Source: Halorussus halophilus (GTDB lineage: Archaea > Halobacteriota > Halobacteria > Halobacteriales > Haladaptataceae). From it: 64,000 nt of DNA. Where the stretch lies: contig NZ_CP044523.1 of assembly GCF_008831545.1 (NCBI RefSeq), forward strand, positions 372,001-436,000, written 5' to 3'. A program made the translations under genes and the position numbers. The notes under the pieces were generated by a model. That model ran no database searches. It was not told the DNA's origin and was given only the letters and a program-made list of their open reading frames with translations. Shown here in pieces: positions 26,059 through 35,172 of the stretch. Position 1 is the stretch's first letter. Every line of letters begins with the position of its first letter.

Positions 26059-28431
26059 ATGACAGACGTACGTGAGGCCACCGACGACCTCCTCTCGGAG
26101 AAGCCGGGGGTCGAATCGGACCTCCGGGACGTTCTCTCGGTGGACGAGCGCGCCGATGGGTGGACGTTCGACGATGTGCCGCTCGATTCGGGGACGTTCG
26201 GCGAACTGGTTTCTCGGAATATCGTCTCGAAAAACGGTAACGGCGAGTACGAAGTGACGAACCGGAGTGTCGTTCGAGCGAGTCTCAACGGCGAATCTCC
26301 TACCGAAACTGGTTCCAAAGAATCGACCTTCGAGTTCTCGCTCCCCGACGTATCCAGAGAGACCGGCGTCGCGCTCGGCGCGGCCCTGGCGTTCCTCGTC
26401 CTGATGCGGTCGTACATCTACCCCAACATCTTCCGATCTGATGGCGGCGTTCTCTTGTCTTCGAACGACCCCTACTACTACCGCTACTGGGTCGATCAAC
26501 TCGCCGTCGAGGCGACAGGTATCTTCGACTTGAGTGTACTCTCTGGCTTGCCGGGTGCTGTTGCGAAGGGAGAACCGCTCACCGTGGCGGTACTATGGTG
26601 GTGGACGAATCTATTAGGTGGTGCTGACGCTTCTGGAGCGGTGTTGGCGTGGTATCCCGTCGTCTCGGGGGTCATCGTCGGCTGTCTCGTCTACGTTCTA
26701 GCGACGAAGGTGAGTGACGACCGTCGTATCGGAATTGCGTCGGTCTTGCTGTTGGCGACGATTCCTGGCTTCGCGTACAAGACCGGTCTCGGATTCGCAG
26801 ACCACCACGCGTTCGACTACCCGTGGCTCGCGCTGACTGCGCTGGCACTCGTCCTGATTTCTGACGTTTCTGAGACAGACCTTCGAGAACCGAAGACGTG
26901 GGTCGGAGCAGTCTTACTCGGAATCGCTGTCGCCGGGCAAGTACTTTCGTGGGAGGCCGGACCACTGCTCATCGGCGCGCTCGGATTCTACGTCGCAGTG
27001 CGAACGCTAGCAGACGTTCGAGCAGACCGCTCCGCACTCCTGCAGAGTGCACCGATTCTCGGTGGTCTGGCCGTGGCGTCGGTGTTGACCCACCTCGCTC
27101 ACACCGGATTCGGCTGGCACACCGACGTCGTTGCGTACTCACCTGCGTTGTTACTCGGCGGCGTACTCGGTGTCTCGCTCGTCGCGGAAGCAATTCGACG
27201 CGCAGGAATGCCACCTGCTGTACTCGGTGTGACGGAGGTCGCAGGTGTGTTGGTCGGGGTAGTGGCGCTCCAGACGTTTCTGCCGGCGTATGGAGCGAGA
27301 CTCACAGATCGACTAGGGTACCTCGTCGGGAAAACTGGTCCTGCAGAGACGCAGTCGCTGATGAAAGGCGCACTCGGCTTTTTGCTGGGACCACCGCTCG
27401 AACTCGGCTTTGCGTGGTTCGTCGCGCTTCCAATCGTCGTATGGGGTCTCGTCTACGGGTATCAGAACCGCCACTCGGGATGGCTCGTCGTGACGACTTA
27501 CGCCGCATACTTCCTTACGCTGTCGCTATTCCAGCGTCGGTTCTCCGGAGAGCTGTCACCGTTCCTCGCTATCTGTGCGGGCGTCGGCTTCGTATGGTTC
27601 GCCGCGAAGATGGAGATGGTCGAGACGCCGGGTTTCCTGCGCGACGCCGGAGGCCGTCCAGACCAAGAGGCGAATCGCGTCTCGCTTCCGTCGCTCGCGA
27701 CGCTCGACAGAGGGACCGTCGCGCCCTTACTTGTGCTGTTCCTGTTGGTCTCTAGCGTCGGCGTCGTTCAGACGGGCGTCAAGCACGAACAGGTCGGTAT
27801 CCGTGGCGAGAAGTACCACGCTGCACAGTCGATAGATTCGTACGCCGAGGAACGTGGACTGGAGTACCCCGAAAACTACGTGCTGAGCAAGTGGGGACGT
27901 AACCGGGTGTACAACTACTTCGTGAATGGGGAATCGAGATCTTACCGGTATGCCGAGCAGAACTACCGCACCTTCCTTGCTTCCAAGAAGCCACAGAAGC
28001 AGTACCAGAAATTGAATAAGCGTGTTGGATTCGTAATCACGAAAAACCTCAACTTACGTCGTGCTCCCGACAAGAAGATGATGTTCGTTCGGTTGCACAA
28101 GCGACTCGGCGCGGGCGGCTCCGGGTCAGGTCGAGCACTCGCTCACTACCGAGCTATCTTCGTCAGCGACGACAAGTCAATCAAGGCGTTCGCACTCGTT
28201 CCCGGCGCGAACGTTACAGGACAAGCACAAGCCGGGGAGACAGTCACGCTCTCGAAGCGCGTGAAGATAGATGGTGCGACGTTCACCTACGAACGGACCG
28301 TTTCGGTCAACAAGGACGGTACGTATTCGGTGACGGTTCCGTATCCCGGCACGTACACCGTCGGCGATAACACAGTTAAGGTGCCCGAGTCGGCAGTGCA
28401 GAACGGCGGCAACGTCAGTGTCGGCGCGTAA
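26059..28431 (+). CDS. STT3/AglB-like oligosaccharyltransferase with degenerate WWDYG motif
   Basis: The 790-residue protein has a soluble N-terminus of about 95 residues, roughly a dozen membrane segments (about 100-555) and a C-terminal extracellular domain. STT3 landmarks are SSNDPYYYRYW, whose aspartate fits the first catalytic metal-binding motif, and GFADHHAFD in the position of the second acidic loop. The canonical WWDYG, which binds the acceptor sequon, is replaced by SKWGRNRVYNYF. I infer a divergent glycosyl/oligosaccharyltransferase whose acceptor site differs from AglB. A TATA-like TTTAAG about 30 bp before the ATG supports the start. The N-terminal region (DLRDVLSVDERADGWTFDDV) looks like a small winged-helix-like domain, unusual for STT3 proteins. 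Confidence 0.78.
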   Translation: MTDVREATDDLLSEKPGVESDLRDVLSVDERADGWTFDDVPLDSGTFGELVSRNIVSKNGNGEYEVTNRSVVRASLNGESPTETGSKESTFEFSLPDVSRETGVALGAALAFLVLMRSYIYPNIFRSDGGVLLSSNDPYYYRYWVDQLAVEATGIFDLSVLSGLPGAVAKGEPLTVAVLWWWTNLLGGADASGAVLAWYPVVSGVIVGCLVYVLATKVSDDRRIGIASVLLLATIPGFAYKTGLGFADHHAFDYPWLALTALALVLISDVSETDLREPKTWVGAVLLGIAVAGQVLSWEAGPLLIGALGFYVAVRTLADVRADRSALLQSAPILGGLAVASVLTHLAHTGFGWHTDVVAYSPALLLGGVLGVSLVAEAIRRAGMPPAVLGVTEVAGVLVGVVALQTFLPAYGARLTDRLGYLVGKTGPAETQSLMKGALGFLLGPPLELGFAWFVALPIVVWGLVYGYQNRHSGWLVVTTYAAYFLTLSLFQRRFSGELSPFLAICAGVGFVWFAAKMEMVETPGFLRDAGGRPDQEANRVSLPSLATLDRGTVAPLLVLFLLVSSVGVVQTGVKHEQVGIRGEKYHAAQSIDSYAEERGLEYPENYVLSKWGRNRVYNYFVNGESRSYRYAEQNYRTFLASKKPQKQYQKLNKRVGFVITKNLNLRRAPDKKMMFVRLHKRLGAGGSGSGRALAHYRAIFVSDDKSIKAFALVPGANVTGQAQAGETVTLSKRVKIDGATFTYERTVSVNKDGTYSVTVPYPGTYTVGDNTVKVPESAVQNGGNVSVGA

Positions 28432-28464
28432 AGCCTCATTCTTGTCGATCAAAATCCGAAGTCC

Positions 28465-28500
28465 GTGACCCACGACTGATGTCGTGAGCTTCCTCCTTGC
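28465..28500 (-). mobile_element. Solo right-end hairpin of an IS200/IS605-type element
   Basis: The minus strand here reads GCAAGGAGGAAGCTCACGAC, a short loop, then GTCGTGGGTCAC. This is the typical terminal hairpin of haloarchaeal IS200/IS605 elements and their TnpB-associated RNA. No transposase gene is next to it. A nearly identical copy is at 51059-51094. It is probably a relic of an excised or decayed insertion. Confidence 0.6.
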
Positions 28501-28587
28501 ATCTCTGTGAATTACCGAGAAATGAGACCCGAAATGTGGGTGTTTGGGACGGAGGAAATTTGTGTCAGGCTAGCGTCTAACACTCGA

Positions 28588-29520
28588 ATGACCGATTACG
28601 CGACTCCACCAACTTTCGACATCTCGTCCGCGGAGACGATTCTCGAACCTCAAGAGACGGGAGAGGGAAACTGGGTCGGGGCACCCTGTGTCCACCGCCA
28701 CGATGAGACGACGTATCTCGCGGTCCGTCTTCGCGACCCCAAGCGCCGTGGCTACGCCGTGAGGATTTACGAACGACCAACACCCGGAACCCTGAATCAA
28801 CGCCATGAACTCACAGCGGACGACCTCGGAGTCGTCAGCGTCGAGCGTCCAGCACTCACGACGAATCCGCGCACAGGGCAACTTCAGCTATACTTACCGG
28901 TCGACCGTGGCTCCAACGACTGGGTGATTCGGAAGTTCGCCGACACCGACCACCCCGAAGAATTCGACCCGGCGACCGCTCACGACGTGCTTCGACCGCG
29001 GCCGGGCGAAAGCGACGCTGCGACCGTCAAAGATCCCTACGTCCTGACCGTCGGTGGCCGATACTACATGTACTACGCCGGGAACGACGGCCAGTCAGAG
29101 CAAGCACATCTCGCCACCAGCGTCGACGGCGAGACGTGGGAGCGCGTGAAGCGGGGGCCCGTCCTTTCTCGGGCGTACTGGCACGATTACCACACCCGGA
29201 TTTCGTGTGCAGTCCCCGCTCCGGACGCGCCAGTCTGGCTCGTCTTCTACGAGGGGAGCGGGATGGTCGACGCTAATCGGACGTGGAACATTCGAACAGG
29301 TATCGCCGTCTCGCCCGACCTCAAACGCGTGACTGATACGAGTCCGGATGGTCCGCGATACGCCGCGCCGACCGCCGATGCAGATACTGGCCTCGGTACT
29401 TTCGGGACCTTTCGCTACGTAGACGTGCTTCGTAAGGGGAGTGAGTGGGAGGTGTTCGCGGAGGTAGCGCGCGAGGACGGATCCTTCGACTTGCGGCGAA
29501 TGACGGTCCAGTTCGACTGA
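28588..29520 (+). CDS. Glycosidase-like five-bladed beta-propeller protein
   Basis: The 310-residue protein has the repeating beta-sheet pattern of GH43/GH32/GH130-type propellers. DGETWERVKRGPVL, YYMYYAGNDGQSEQ (the Y-Y-x-x-Y-A motif common to these propellers) and LVFYEGSGMVDANRTW are typical. Candidate acids are present (TVKDPYVL and FYEG), but I cannot assign the catalytic set. I chose the ATG at 28588, since an AAATTT box lies 26-31 bp upstream; an earlier in-frame GTG at 28507 would run through the IS-relic border. It is convergent with the ABC importer operon. It may process an imported sugar or oligosaccharide (inference). Confidence 0.65.
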   Translation: MTDYATPPTFDISSAETILEPQETGEGNWVGAPCVHRHDETTYLAVRLRDPKRRGYAVRIYERPTPGTLNQRHELTADDLGVVSVERPALTTNPRTGQLQLYLPVDRGSNDWVIRKFADTDHPEEFDPATAHDVLRPRPGESDAATVKDPYVLTVGGRYYMYYAGNDGQSEQAHLATSVDGETWERVKRGPVLSRAYWHDYHTRISCAVPAPDAPVWLVFYEGSGMVDANRTWNIRTGIAVSPDLKRVTDTSPDGPRYAAPTADADTGLGTFGTFRYVDVLRKGSEWEVFAEVAREDGSFDLRRMTVQFD

Positions 29521-29522
29521 GC

Positions 29523-30653
29523 TTACTGCTCTGGACGTTGTTTCTCAGCGCGACCGGCAGTCAGTATTGCTGTACCGGTTTCGGCATCGAAGACGTAGAC
29601 GTCTTCAGGTGCGACCGAAACCGCGACGCTCTCTCCGGGTTCGGGGTCAACTGACGGCGGAACAACGGCCGTGAGTTCTGTGTCTCCTATTCGAAGATGG
29701 ACGAAGTTATCGTTCCCCTGGTATTCAGTGACGCCGACCTGGGCCACGAAGCCAGACGACTCGTCGGGTGCGTCCAGAAACAGGTCTTCCGGTCGGAGTC
29801 CGAGGACCGCCTCGTCGCCATCTTTCAGCGAGACCGCATCTGTTGGGACACGCGCGAGGGTCACGTCGCCATATTCAAATCTGCTGTCGCGGTCGTCTTC
29901 CCGAACCGTAGTCTCGAACTGGTTCATCGAGGGATTACCGAGGAAGTCCGCGACGAACCGGTCGGCGGGGTCGGAGTACACCGTCTCTGGGTCGCCAACC
30001 TGGTGGAGGACGCCATCGTTCATGATCGCGACCTTGTCGGCCATCGTCATCGCTTCCTTCTGGTCGTGCGTGACGTACACCGTCGTGATGTCGAGGTCGC
30101 GTTGGAGTTGCTGGAGTTCGGTGCGCATCTCCGAGCGGAGTTTCGCGTCGAGACTGGCAAGCGGTTCGTCCAGCAAGAACACGTCTGGTTCGCGCACCAT
30201 CGCTCGCCCGAGTGCAACCCGTTGTTTCTGCCCGCCCGACAGCTGATCGATGTCGCGGTCGAGTAGCTCGCTAATGTCGAACAGTGCCGCCATGTCCTCG
30301 ACGCGTTCGCGGCGCTCCGTAGCGGAGAGGTCTGTGGAGTGTTTCAGTCCGTAGGCCATGTTCTCTTGGACTGACATCGTCGTATAGAGTCCATAGTCTT
30401 GGAATACCATCGCGATGGACCGCCGACTGGGATGCAGTTCGGTCACGTCCCGGTCGCCGATATGAATCGTGCCCTCTGTGACTGTCTCCAGTCCAGCGAC
30501 CATCCGGAGTGTCGTGGTCTTCCCACACCCCGAGGGGCCGAGCAGGACAAGCAGTTCATTCTCAACAGTGAGTGAGAGGTCCTCGACGGCTGTCTCGACG
30601 CCTTGGGCATCGTCGTAGCGCTTGGTGACGTGGTCTATGTGGAGTTCGACCAT
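29523..30653 (-). CDS. Sugar ABC transporter ATPase (MalK-like), copy 2
   Basis: This 376-residue MalK/UgpC-type ATPase energises carbohydrate import from the cytoplasmic face. It has the Walker A GPSGCGKTT (about 38-46), the Q-loop near VFQDYGLYTTM, the signature LSGGQKQRVALGRA, the Walker B VFLLDEPLASLD and the H-loop VYVTHDQKEAM. A C-terminal OB-type TOBE domain follows (about 240-370). It is the last gene of a five-gene operon and paralogous to the neighbouring ATPase, so the transporter probably has two different nucleotide-binding subunits. The same arrangement is known for the XacGHIJK xylose/arabinose importer of Haloferax volcanii, so this may be a pentose or hexose importer. Confidence 0.9.
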   Translation of the reverse strand: MVELHIDHVTKRYDDAQGVETAVEDLSLTVENELLVLLGPSGCGKTTTLRMVAGLETVTEGTIHIGDRDVTELHPSRRSIAMVFQDYGLYTTMSVQENMAYGLKHSTDLSATERRERVEDMAALFDISELLDRDIDQLSGGQKQRVALGRAMVREPDVFLLDEPLASLDAKLRSEMRTELQQLQRDLDITTVYVTHDQKEAMTMADKVAIMNDGVLHQVGDPETVYSDPADRFVADFLGNPSMNQFETTVREDDRDSRFEYGDVTLARVPTDAVSLKDGDEAVLGLRPEDLFLDAPDESSGFVAQVGVTEYQGNDNFVHLRIGDTELTAVVPPSVDPEPGESVAVSVAPEDVYVFDAETGTAILTAGRAEKQRPEQ

Positions 30654-30699
30654 CGGTCCACCCCCGTGAATCGAGTGCTGTCGAATTGCTTGTTATCTC

Positions 30700-31848
30700 T
30701 CATGCGAGTCGCTCCCCCTCCTCGTCAAATGCGTACAGTTTCTCGCGGTCGAACACGACCGTCGTCGATTCTGCCTCGTGAACGTCGTCCGGGACTGACC
30801 GTCGCCGAGCAATGAACTGCTGGTCGCCGGTCTTGAGTGTGAGCTCGTAGGCTCGTCCGATCGGTTCGATGACCGAGACCATGCACTCGATTGGGTCGGT
30901 CACCGTCGATGGTGAGTCGGCACTGCGGACCGTTCCGTCGGCGTCCGTCAAGTACACGTCTTCCGGGCGAACGCCGATACGGGTAGTTTCGGCTGGAAGC
31001 GTCTCGGTCACGACGGGAAGCGAAACCTCCGAAAACGGGGAGAGACCATCGCTTTCCTCGTGGACTTCGAGCAGGTTCATCGGTGGGTCGCCGAGGAAGC
31101 TCGCGACGAACTCGTTCGTCGGTTCGCGGTATATCTCCTTGGGCGGGCCGACCTGCTCGATTTCTCCCTTGTTCATGATGGCGATGCGGTCGGCGATGCT
31201 CATCGCCTCCTCCTGGTCGTGGGTGACGTAGATGGTCGTGATAGCCAATCGTTGCTGGAGGTCACGCAACTCAGAGCGAGTCCGGACGCGGAGTTTCGCG
31301 TCGAGGTTCGACAGTGGTTCGTCCATCAAGAGGACGGCGGGTTCACGAGCGATGGCACGGCCGACCGCGACGCGTTGGCGCTGGCCGCCACTGAGCTGGG
31401 CGGGTTGTTTGTCCAGCAGGTCGTCGATGTCGAGCAGGTTCGCGGTCTGTTCGATGCGCTCGCGGGCTTCTTCGCTGTCGATATCGAGCTTGCGGAGCGG
31501 GAATCGGATGTTCTCACTGACTGACTTGTGCGGGTACAGCGCGTAGTTCTGGAACACCATCGCGACGTCACGGTTCTGGGGAGTGACCTGTGTGACGTCG
31601 GTCCCACCGATGGTGACTCGGCCGTCAGTGATGGATTCGAGGCCAGCGACCATCCGGAGCGACGTCGTCTTCCCACAGCCAGACGGGCCGAGCAACACGA
31701 GCAACTCGCCGTCTTCGACCGCCAAGTCCACTCCATCGACCGCGACAGTCTCCTTGTAGCTCTTGGTGAGGTCATCTAGCGAGACTGCAGTACGCGTCGG
31801 GGTGTGGTCAGCGTCGCCTGCTGTCTCACTGGTATCTGTCTCGCTCAT
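30700..31848 (-). CDS. Sugar ABC transporter ATPase (MalK-like), copy 1
   Basis: The 382-residue ATPase has an acidic N-terminal leader (residues 1-20), then SLDDLTKSYKETVAVDGV, the Walker A GPSGCGKTT, LSGGQRQRVAVGRA, LLMDEPLSNLD and VTHDQEEAMS, followed by a TOBE domain. I chose the ATG at 31848, 8 nt after the stop of the MalG-type permease; an in-frame start 24 bp upstream would overlap that gene. With the downstream paralogue it supplies the two ATPase subunits of the importer. All five genes run in the same direction without clear internal promoters. Confidence 0.9.
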   Translation of the reverse strand: MSETDTSETAGDADHTPTRTAVSLDDLTKSYKETVAVDGVDLAVEDGELLVLLGPSGCGKTTSLRMVAGLESITDGRVTIGGTDVTQVTPQNRDVAMVFQNYALYPHKSVSENIRFPLRKLDIDSEEARERIEQTANLLDIDDLLDKQPAQLSGGQRQRVAVGRAIAREPAVLLMDEPLSNLDAKLRVRTRSELRDLQQRLAITTIYVTHDQEEAMSIADRIAIMNKGEIEQVGPPKEIYREPTNEFVASFLGDPPMNLLEVHEESDGLSPFSEVSLPVVTETLPAETTRIGVRPEDVYLTDADGTVRSADSPSTVTDPIECMVSVIEPIGRAYELTLKTGDQQFIARRRSVPDDVHEAESTTVVFDREKLYAFDEEGERLA

Positions 31849-31855
31849 GGTATCG

Positions 31856-32755
31856 TTATCCTTCGACTGCACCTGCGGTGAGGCCCTCGACCATGTACTT
31901 CTCGAGGTAGAGGAACATGACGACGATGGGTAACGTCGTGAGGAACGAGGCGGCCATCACTTGACCCCACACGTTCTCGAACTGGCTGTTGATCTGCTCG
32001 ATACCGATTGGAAGGGTGAGATTCGCCTGCGTCTTCAAGAAGACTGAGGCGAAGATGTACTCGTTCCAGGCAATCTTGAACGCGAAGAGGAAGGCAGCGA
32101 CAAGTACCGGGAGACTGAGCGGGATGACCACCCGGAAGATAGTTTCCACCCGCGAGTAACCATCGAGCAGCGCGGCCTCTTCGATTTCGACTGGAATGCT
32201 CTGGAAGTAGTTCCAGAGCATATACAGCGTGAGCGGTAGCGTACTCACGAGGTACGTGATGAGCAGACTGAGTCGCGTATCGACGAGTCCGAACTTGGCG
32301 ATGAGTTGGAACAACGGGACGATGACGGTGATGGCCGAGAGCATGTAGACGACGATGACGCCACGGCGAATCATGTCGTTGCCCGGGTACTCCAATCGAG
32401 TGAAACTGTAGGCGCCGATGACACCGACGAGCATCGAGAACGTCGCCGTGGCTGTGGCGACAATCGCGCTGTTGACGAAGTACGTGACGAACGGGAACGT
32501 TCCACCGGTGAGGATTGCCACGTACTGTTCGAGCGTCAGCGAGGACGGAACGAACGACGGATTGTTCGTGTAGATTTCGCCGTTGGGTGTGAGACTCGTC
32601 ACGAACATCACGTAGAACGGCAGCAGCGTGACCACCATCGTCAACAGGACGCTGGCGTAGAAGCCCAGTCGCTTGAGCGTGCTCGTCTCCGCGCGGACGC
32701 CTTCACGAAGGACGGCGAACGACGAGCGAACTTCTCGCGTGACTTGTGCGATCAT
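31856..32755 (-). CDS. Sugar ABC transporter permease (MalG-like)
   Basis: The 299-residue permease has six membrane segments. The cytoplasmic coupling loop EAALLDGYSRVETIFRVVIP carries the EAA motif (EAA-x3-G) that contacts the ATPase. The start at 32755 is fixed by an ATGA overlap with the stop of the MalF-type permease at 32752-32754; longer in-frame extensions overlap it and carry no conserved residues. The N-terminal 30 residues are cytoplasmic. It works with the MalF-type partner to form the translocation pore. Confidence 0.9.
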   Translation of the reverse strand: MIAQVTREVRSSFAVLREGVRAETSTLKRLGFYASVLLTMVVTLLPFYVMFVTSLTPNGEIYTNNPSFVPSSLTLEQYVAILTGGTFPFVTYFVNSAIVATATATFSMLVGVIGAYSFTRLEYPGNDMIRRGVIVVYMLSAITVIVPLFQLIAKFGLVDTRLSLLITYLVSTLPLTLYMLWNYFQSIPVEIEEAALLDGYSRVETIFRVVIPLSLPVLVAAFLFAFKIAWNEYIFASVFLKTQANLTLPIGIEQINSQFENVWGQVMAASFLTTLPIVVMFLYLEKYMVEGLTAGAVEG

Positions 32756-33672
32756 ACCTTCTCCTCTCCGAACAGTTTCACGAAGCCGATGACGAACATG
32801 ATCTGGATGATGAACAACAGGAGCGAGATGGCTGCGCCGAGTCCCTGTTCGAAGTTCGCGAACGCCGATTGATACGCGAATATCGGGAGCGTCAGGACTT
32901 GACGGGTGAGTAGCCACACCTGCGCGAAGGTGTTGAACTCCCAGATGAACCGCAGGAGGACGACGATTGCGATGGTGCCTTTCAGTTCTGGGAGCGTGAT
33001 GTCTTTGAACTGCGCGACTGCGCCCGCCCCATCTATCTTCGCCGCCTCGTACATCGAGTTCGGAATCGCGCCGAGACGAGCGACGAACAAGAGGAACGCG
33101 AACGGGAAGTTACGCCACGCCGAGAACACGACCACCACCGGCAGGGCAGTCGAACTCCGTTCGAGCAGGCCGACCTGTGAGGTGTAGATGCCCCAGTCAG
33201 CCAGCAGGTTCGGAATCGTCCCCCAGAGTGGACTGAGCATGAACTGCCAGACGAACGCCACGGCGATGATCGGCGTCACGTGCGGCAAGAGCACGAGACC
33301 GCGTGCCAGTCGTCGCCCCCGGAACGAGCGGTCGAACAGCATCGCCACGCCGAGACCGACGATGGTCGAGAGAATCGTACTGCCGACAGTGAAGACGAGT
33401 GTCGTCTGGAACGCACCCCAGAATCGTGGGCTTCCGAGCAACTGCTGGTAGTTCTCGAAGCCAACCCACTCCGGTGGGACGGCCGGATTCAGTGGGACCG
33501 TCGTGAAGCTCAGGTAGATGTTGTAGGCGATGGGATAGAGGATGACCGCGGCGATGAGCAGCACTGCTGGCAGGATGAGCAGGTAGCCGAGCAGGGCCTC
33601 GCGGCGCTCGACCGGGTTCTCGAGATATCGGTCGGCGCCGACGGCCGACGCGAGTCGCGTGCCGACGGACAT
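32752..33672 (-). CDS. Sugar ABC transporter permease (MalF-like)
   Basis: This 306-residue permease has six transmembrane segments and the EAA loop EAAKIDGAGAVAQFKDITLP around residues 215-235. The N-terminal helix carries ALLGYLLILPAVLLIAA, common in MalF/UgpA proteins. It pairs with the following MalG-like subunit, whose start codon overlaps its stop. The substrate-binding-protein gene ends 6 bp upstream, showing one operon. Confidence 0.9.
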   Translation of the reverse strand: MSVGTRLASAVGADRYLENPVERREALLGYLLILPAVLLIAAVILYPIAYNIYLSFTTVPLNPAVPPEWVGFENYQQLLGSPRFWGAFQTTLVFTVGSTILSTIVGLGVAMLFDRSFRGRRLARGLVLLPHVTPIIAVAFVWQFMLSPLWGTIPNLLADWGIYTSQVGLLERSSTALPVVVVFSAWRNFPFAFLLFVARLGAIPNSMYEAAKIDGAGAVAQFKDITLPELKGTIAIVVLLRFIWEFNTFAQVWLLTRQVLTLPIFAYQSAFANFEQGLGAAISLLLFIIQIMFVIGFVKLFGEEKV

Positions 33673-33678
33673 CGCAGG

Positions 33679-34983
33679 TTATTGGAGGGCGTTACGCATC
33701 TTTTGAGCCTGTTCCTTGGCGACGGTGTCGGGGTCGTGTCCCTTGACGGCGACCCGGTTGACCGCTTGGCTGACCAGCGACCGACTCGTAATCTGGCCGA
33801 ACTCTGGCAAGAGCTGGCCGCCCACGAAGTCGAATCGCTCCATGTTCCCGAGCGCCGACGAGATCTGGTTGATGGTGTCGCTCCACGCCGACAGGATGTC
33901 GTTGTCGAGATACGCCTCTTTTTCGGCGGTCGATTTCAGGACTGGCATCGTACCGCCGGGTTGCATGTGACACCACTGGATGTAGGAGTCACCCGACATG
34001 ACGTGGTTGACGAGGTTCTTCGAGGCGTTCAGCTGGGGGTCATCCCCGTTGAAGATACTGTGGCCGAGCACCTGGCCGTACGTGCTCTTGCGTTTGTTTT
34101 CGGTCGCTGGTGCGAGTCCCGTGTTCTGCACCATTTCTTTGCCGTTGTTCGCCAGCAAGTCTGGGAGCAGGTACGACGAGTAGAAGAACATGTGTTCTTG
34201 CTGGTTGCCGTAGAGATTTCGCGTGTCGTTGAACGAGACTGCGCCAGGGACGTATTGGGAGAGGTCTTTGACGAACTGTAGTGACTCGATCATCGGCTGT
34301 TCGTCGAAGACGACGTTGGCGTTCTCGTCGAGGACGAGCGCCCCGTTCGACCGCGCAATCTGGGTGAAACACTGTCTGGCGTACGCCGTCGCCTTCGTCC
34401 CGAACCCGATGCCGTACGTGTTGTTATCGGGGTCGTTGAGTGTCTCGGCTGCTTTTCTGATTGCATCCCACGTGACCGGTGGGTCCAGGTCGTTCTCCTC
34501 GAAGACGCTCTTTCGATACCAGATACCCTGCACCCAAGCGTCCGCTGGGACGCCATAGTAGCCGCCGTCTGGTGCGCCCATGAACTGAAGTGGTCCTTCT
34601 CGGAAGTCGTCCGACCCGATGTTCTCGATAACTGATGTCGCACTCTGTTTCGAGAGCGAGCCGTCCGCGCCGAGTCGCTGGATGGTCTGGATGGCGAGCA
34701 ACCCGGTGTTCGGCAGCGTGTTCGAGGCGACTGCGGCCGACAGCTGTGATTCGATGTCGTCGTTGTCGACGAATCGAGTGTTGACTGTCGTTCCAGAGTT
34801 ATTCTGGAAATTCGAGACGATGTTGTTGATGGGTTGCCGGAAATCCTCACCGTTGTGGATGTTCCAATAATCAATACTGTTCGCCTGTTTGCTACGACCG
34901 GCAGCGTGCCCTGTAAGCCCAACCGTTGCAGCCGCCGCACCACCTTTGAGAACTCGCCGTCTGGTTACCGATTTCTCCGACAT
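33679..34983 (-). CDS. Sugar ABC transporter substrate-binding protein with Tat signal
   Basis: The 434-residue extracellular solute-binding protein has a twin-arginine signal at its N-terminus (SVTRRRVLKGGAAAATVG), so it is exported folded by the Tat route, as is common in haloarchaea. No lipobox cysteine is visible near the cleavage region, so how it stays at the membrane is unclear. The mature part has the type 1 fold pattern, including VTWDAIRKAAETLND and SGDSYIQWCHMQPGG near the hinge. The ATG at 34983 places the twin arginine at residue 7; an upstream ATG adds five residues. It is first in the operon and should define sugar specificity, which I cannot read from sequence. Confidence 0.88.
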   Translation of the reverse strand: MSEKSVTRRRVLKGGAAAATVGLTGHAAGRSKQANSIDYWNIHNGEDFRQPINNIVSNFQNNSGTTVNTRFVDNDDIESQLSAAVASNTLPNTGLLAIQTIQRLGADGSLSKQSATSVIENIGSDDFREGPLQFMGAPDGGYYGVPADAWVQGIWYRKSVFEENDLDPPVTWDAIRKAAETLNDPDNNTYGIGFGTKATAYARQCFTQIARSNGALVLDENANVVFDEQPMIESLQFVKDLSQYVPGAVSFNDTRNLYGNQQEHMFFYSSYLLPDLLANNGKEMVQNTGLAPATENKRKSTYGQVLGHSIFNGDDPQLNASKNLVNHVMSGDSYIQWCHMQPGGTMPVLKSTAEKEAYLDNDILSAWSDTINQISSALGNMERFDFVGGQLLPEFGQITSRSLVSQAVNRVAVKGHDPDTVAKEQAQKMRNALQ

Positions 34984-35172
34984 AACAGGGCACACCACCT
35001 TCTCACACTTTGTTATTGAATCATTGGTGTGCGTTCACATACCTGGCATTGGTAGTAATAGGTCCGAAGAACGATATAGTCGCCAGCTACCAAATAGGCT
35101 TCCACCGGGCTATTGCCAGCCTACCCCGTGGGAATGTTCGTGCCACGTCTCTCGGGCTAGGAGCAGGGTCGT

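Noticed and set aside
26898-27755. 285-codon open frame inside the STT3-like gene
   Set aside because: Arg-rich shadow with no motif; the main frame encodes membrane helices.
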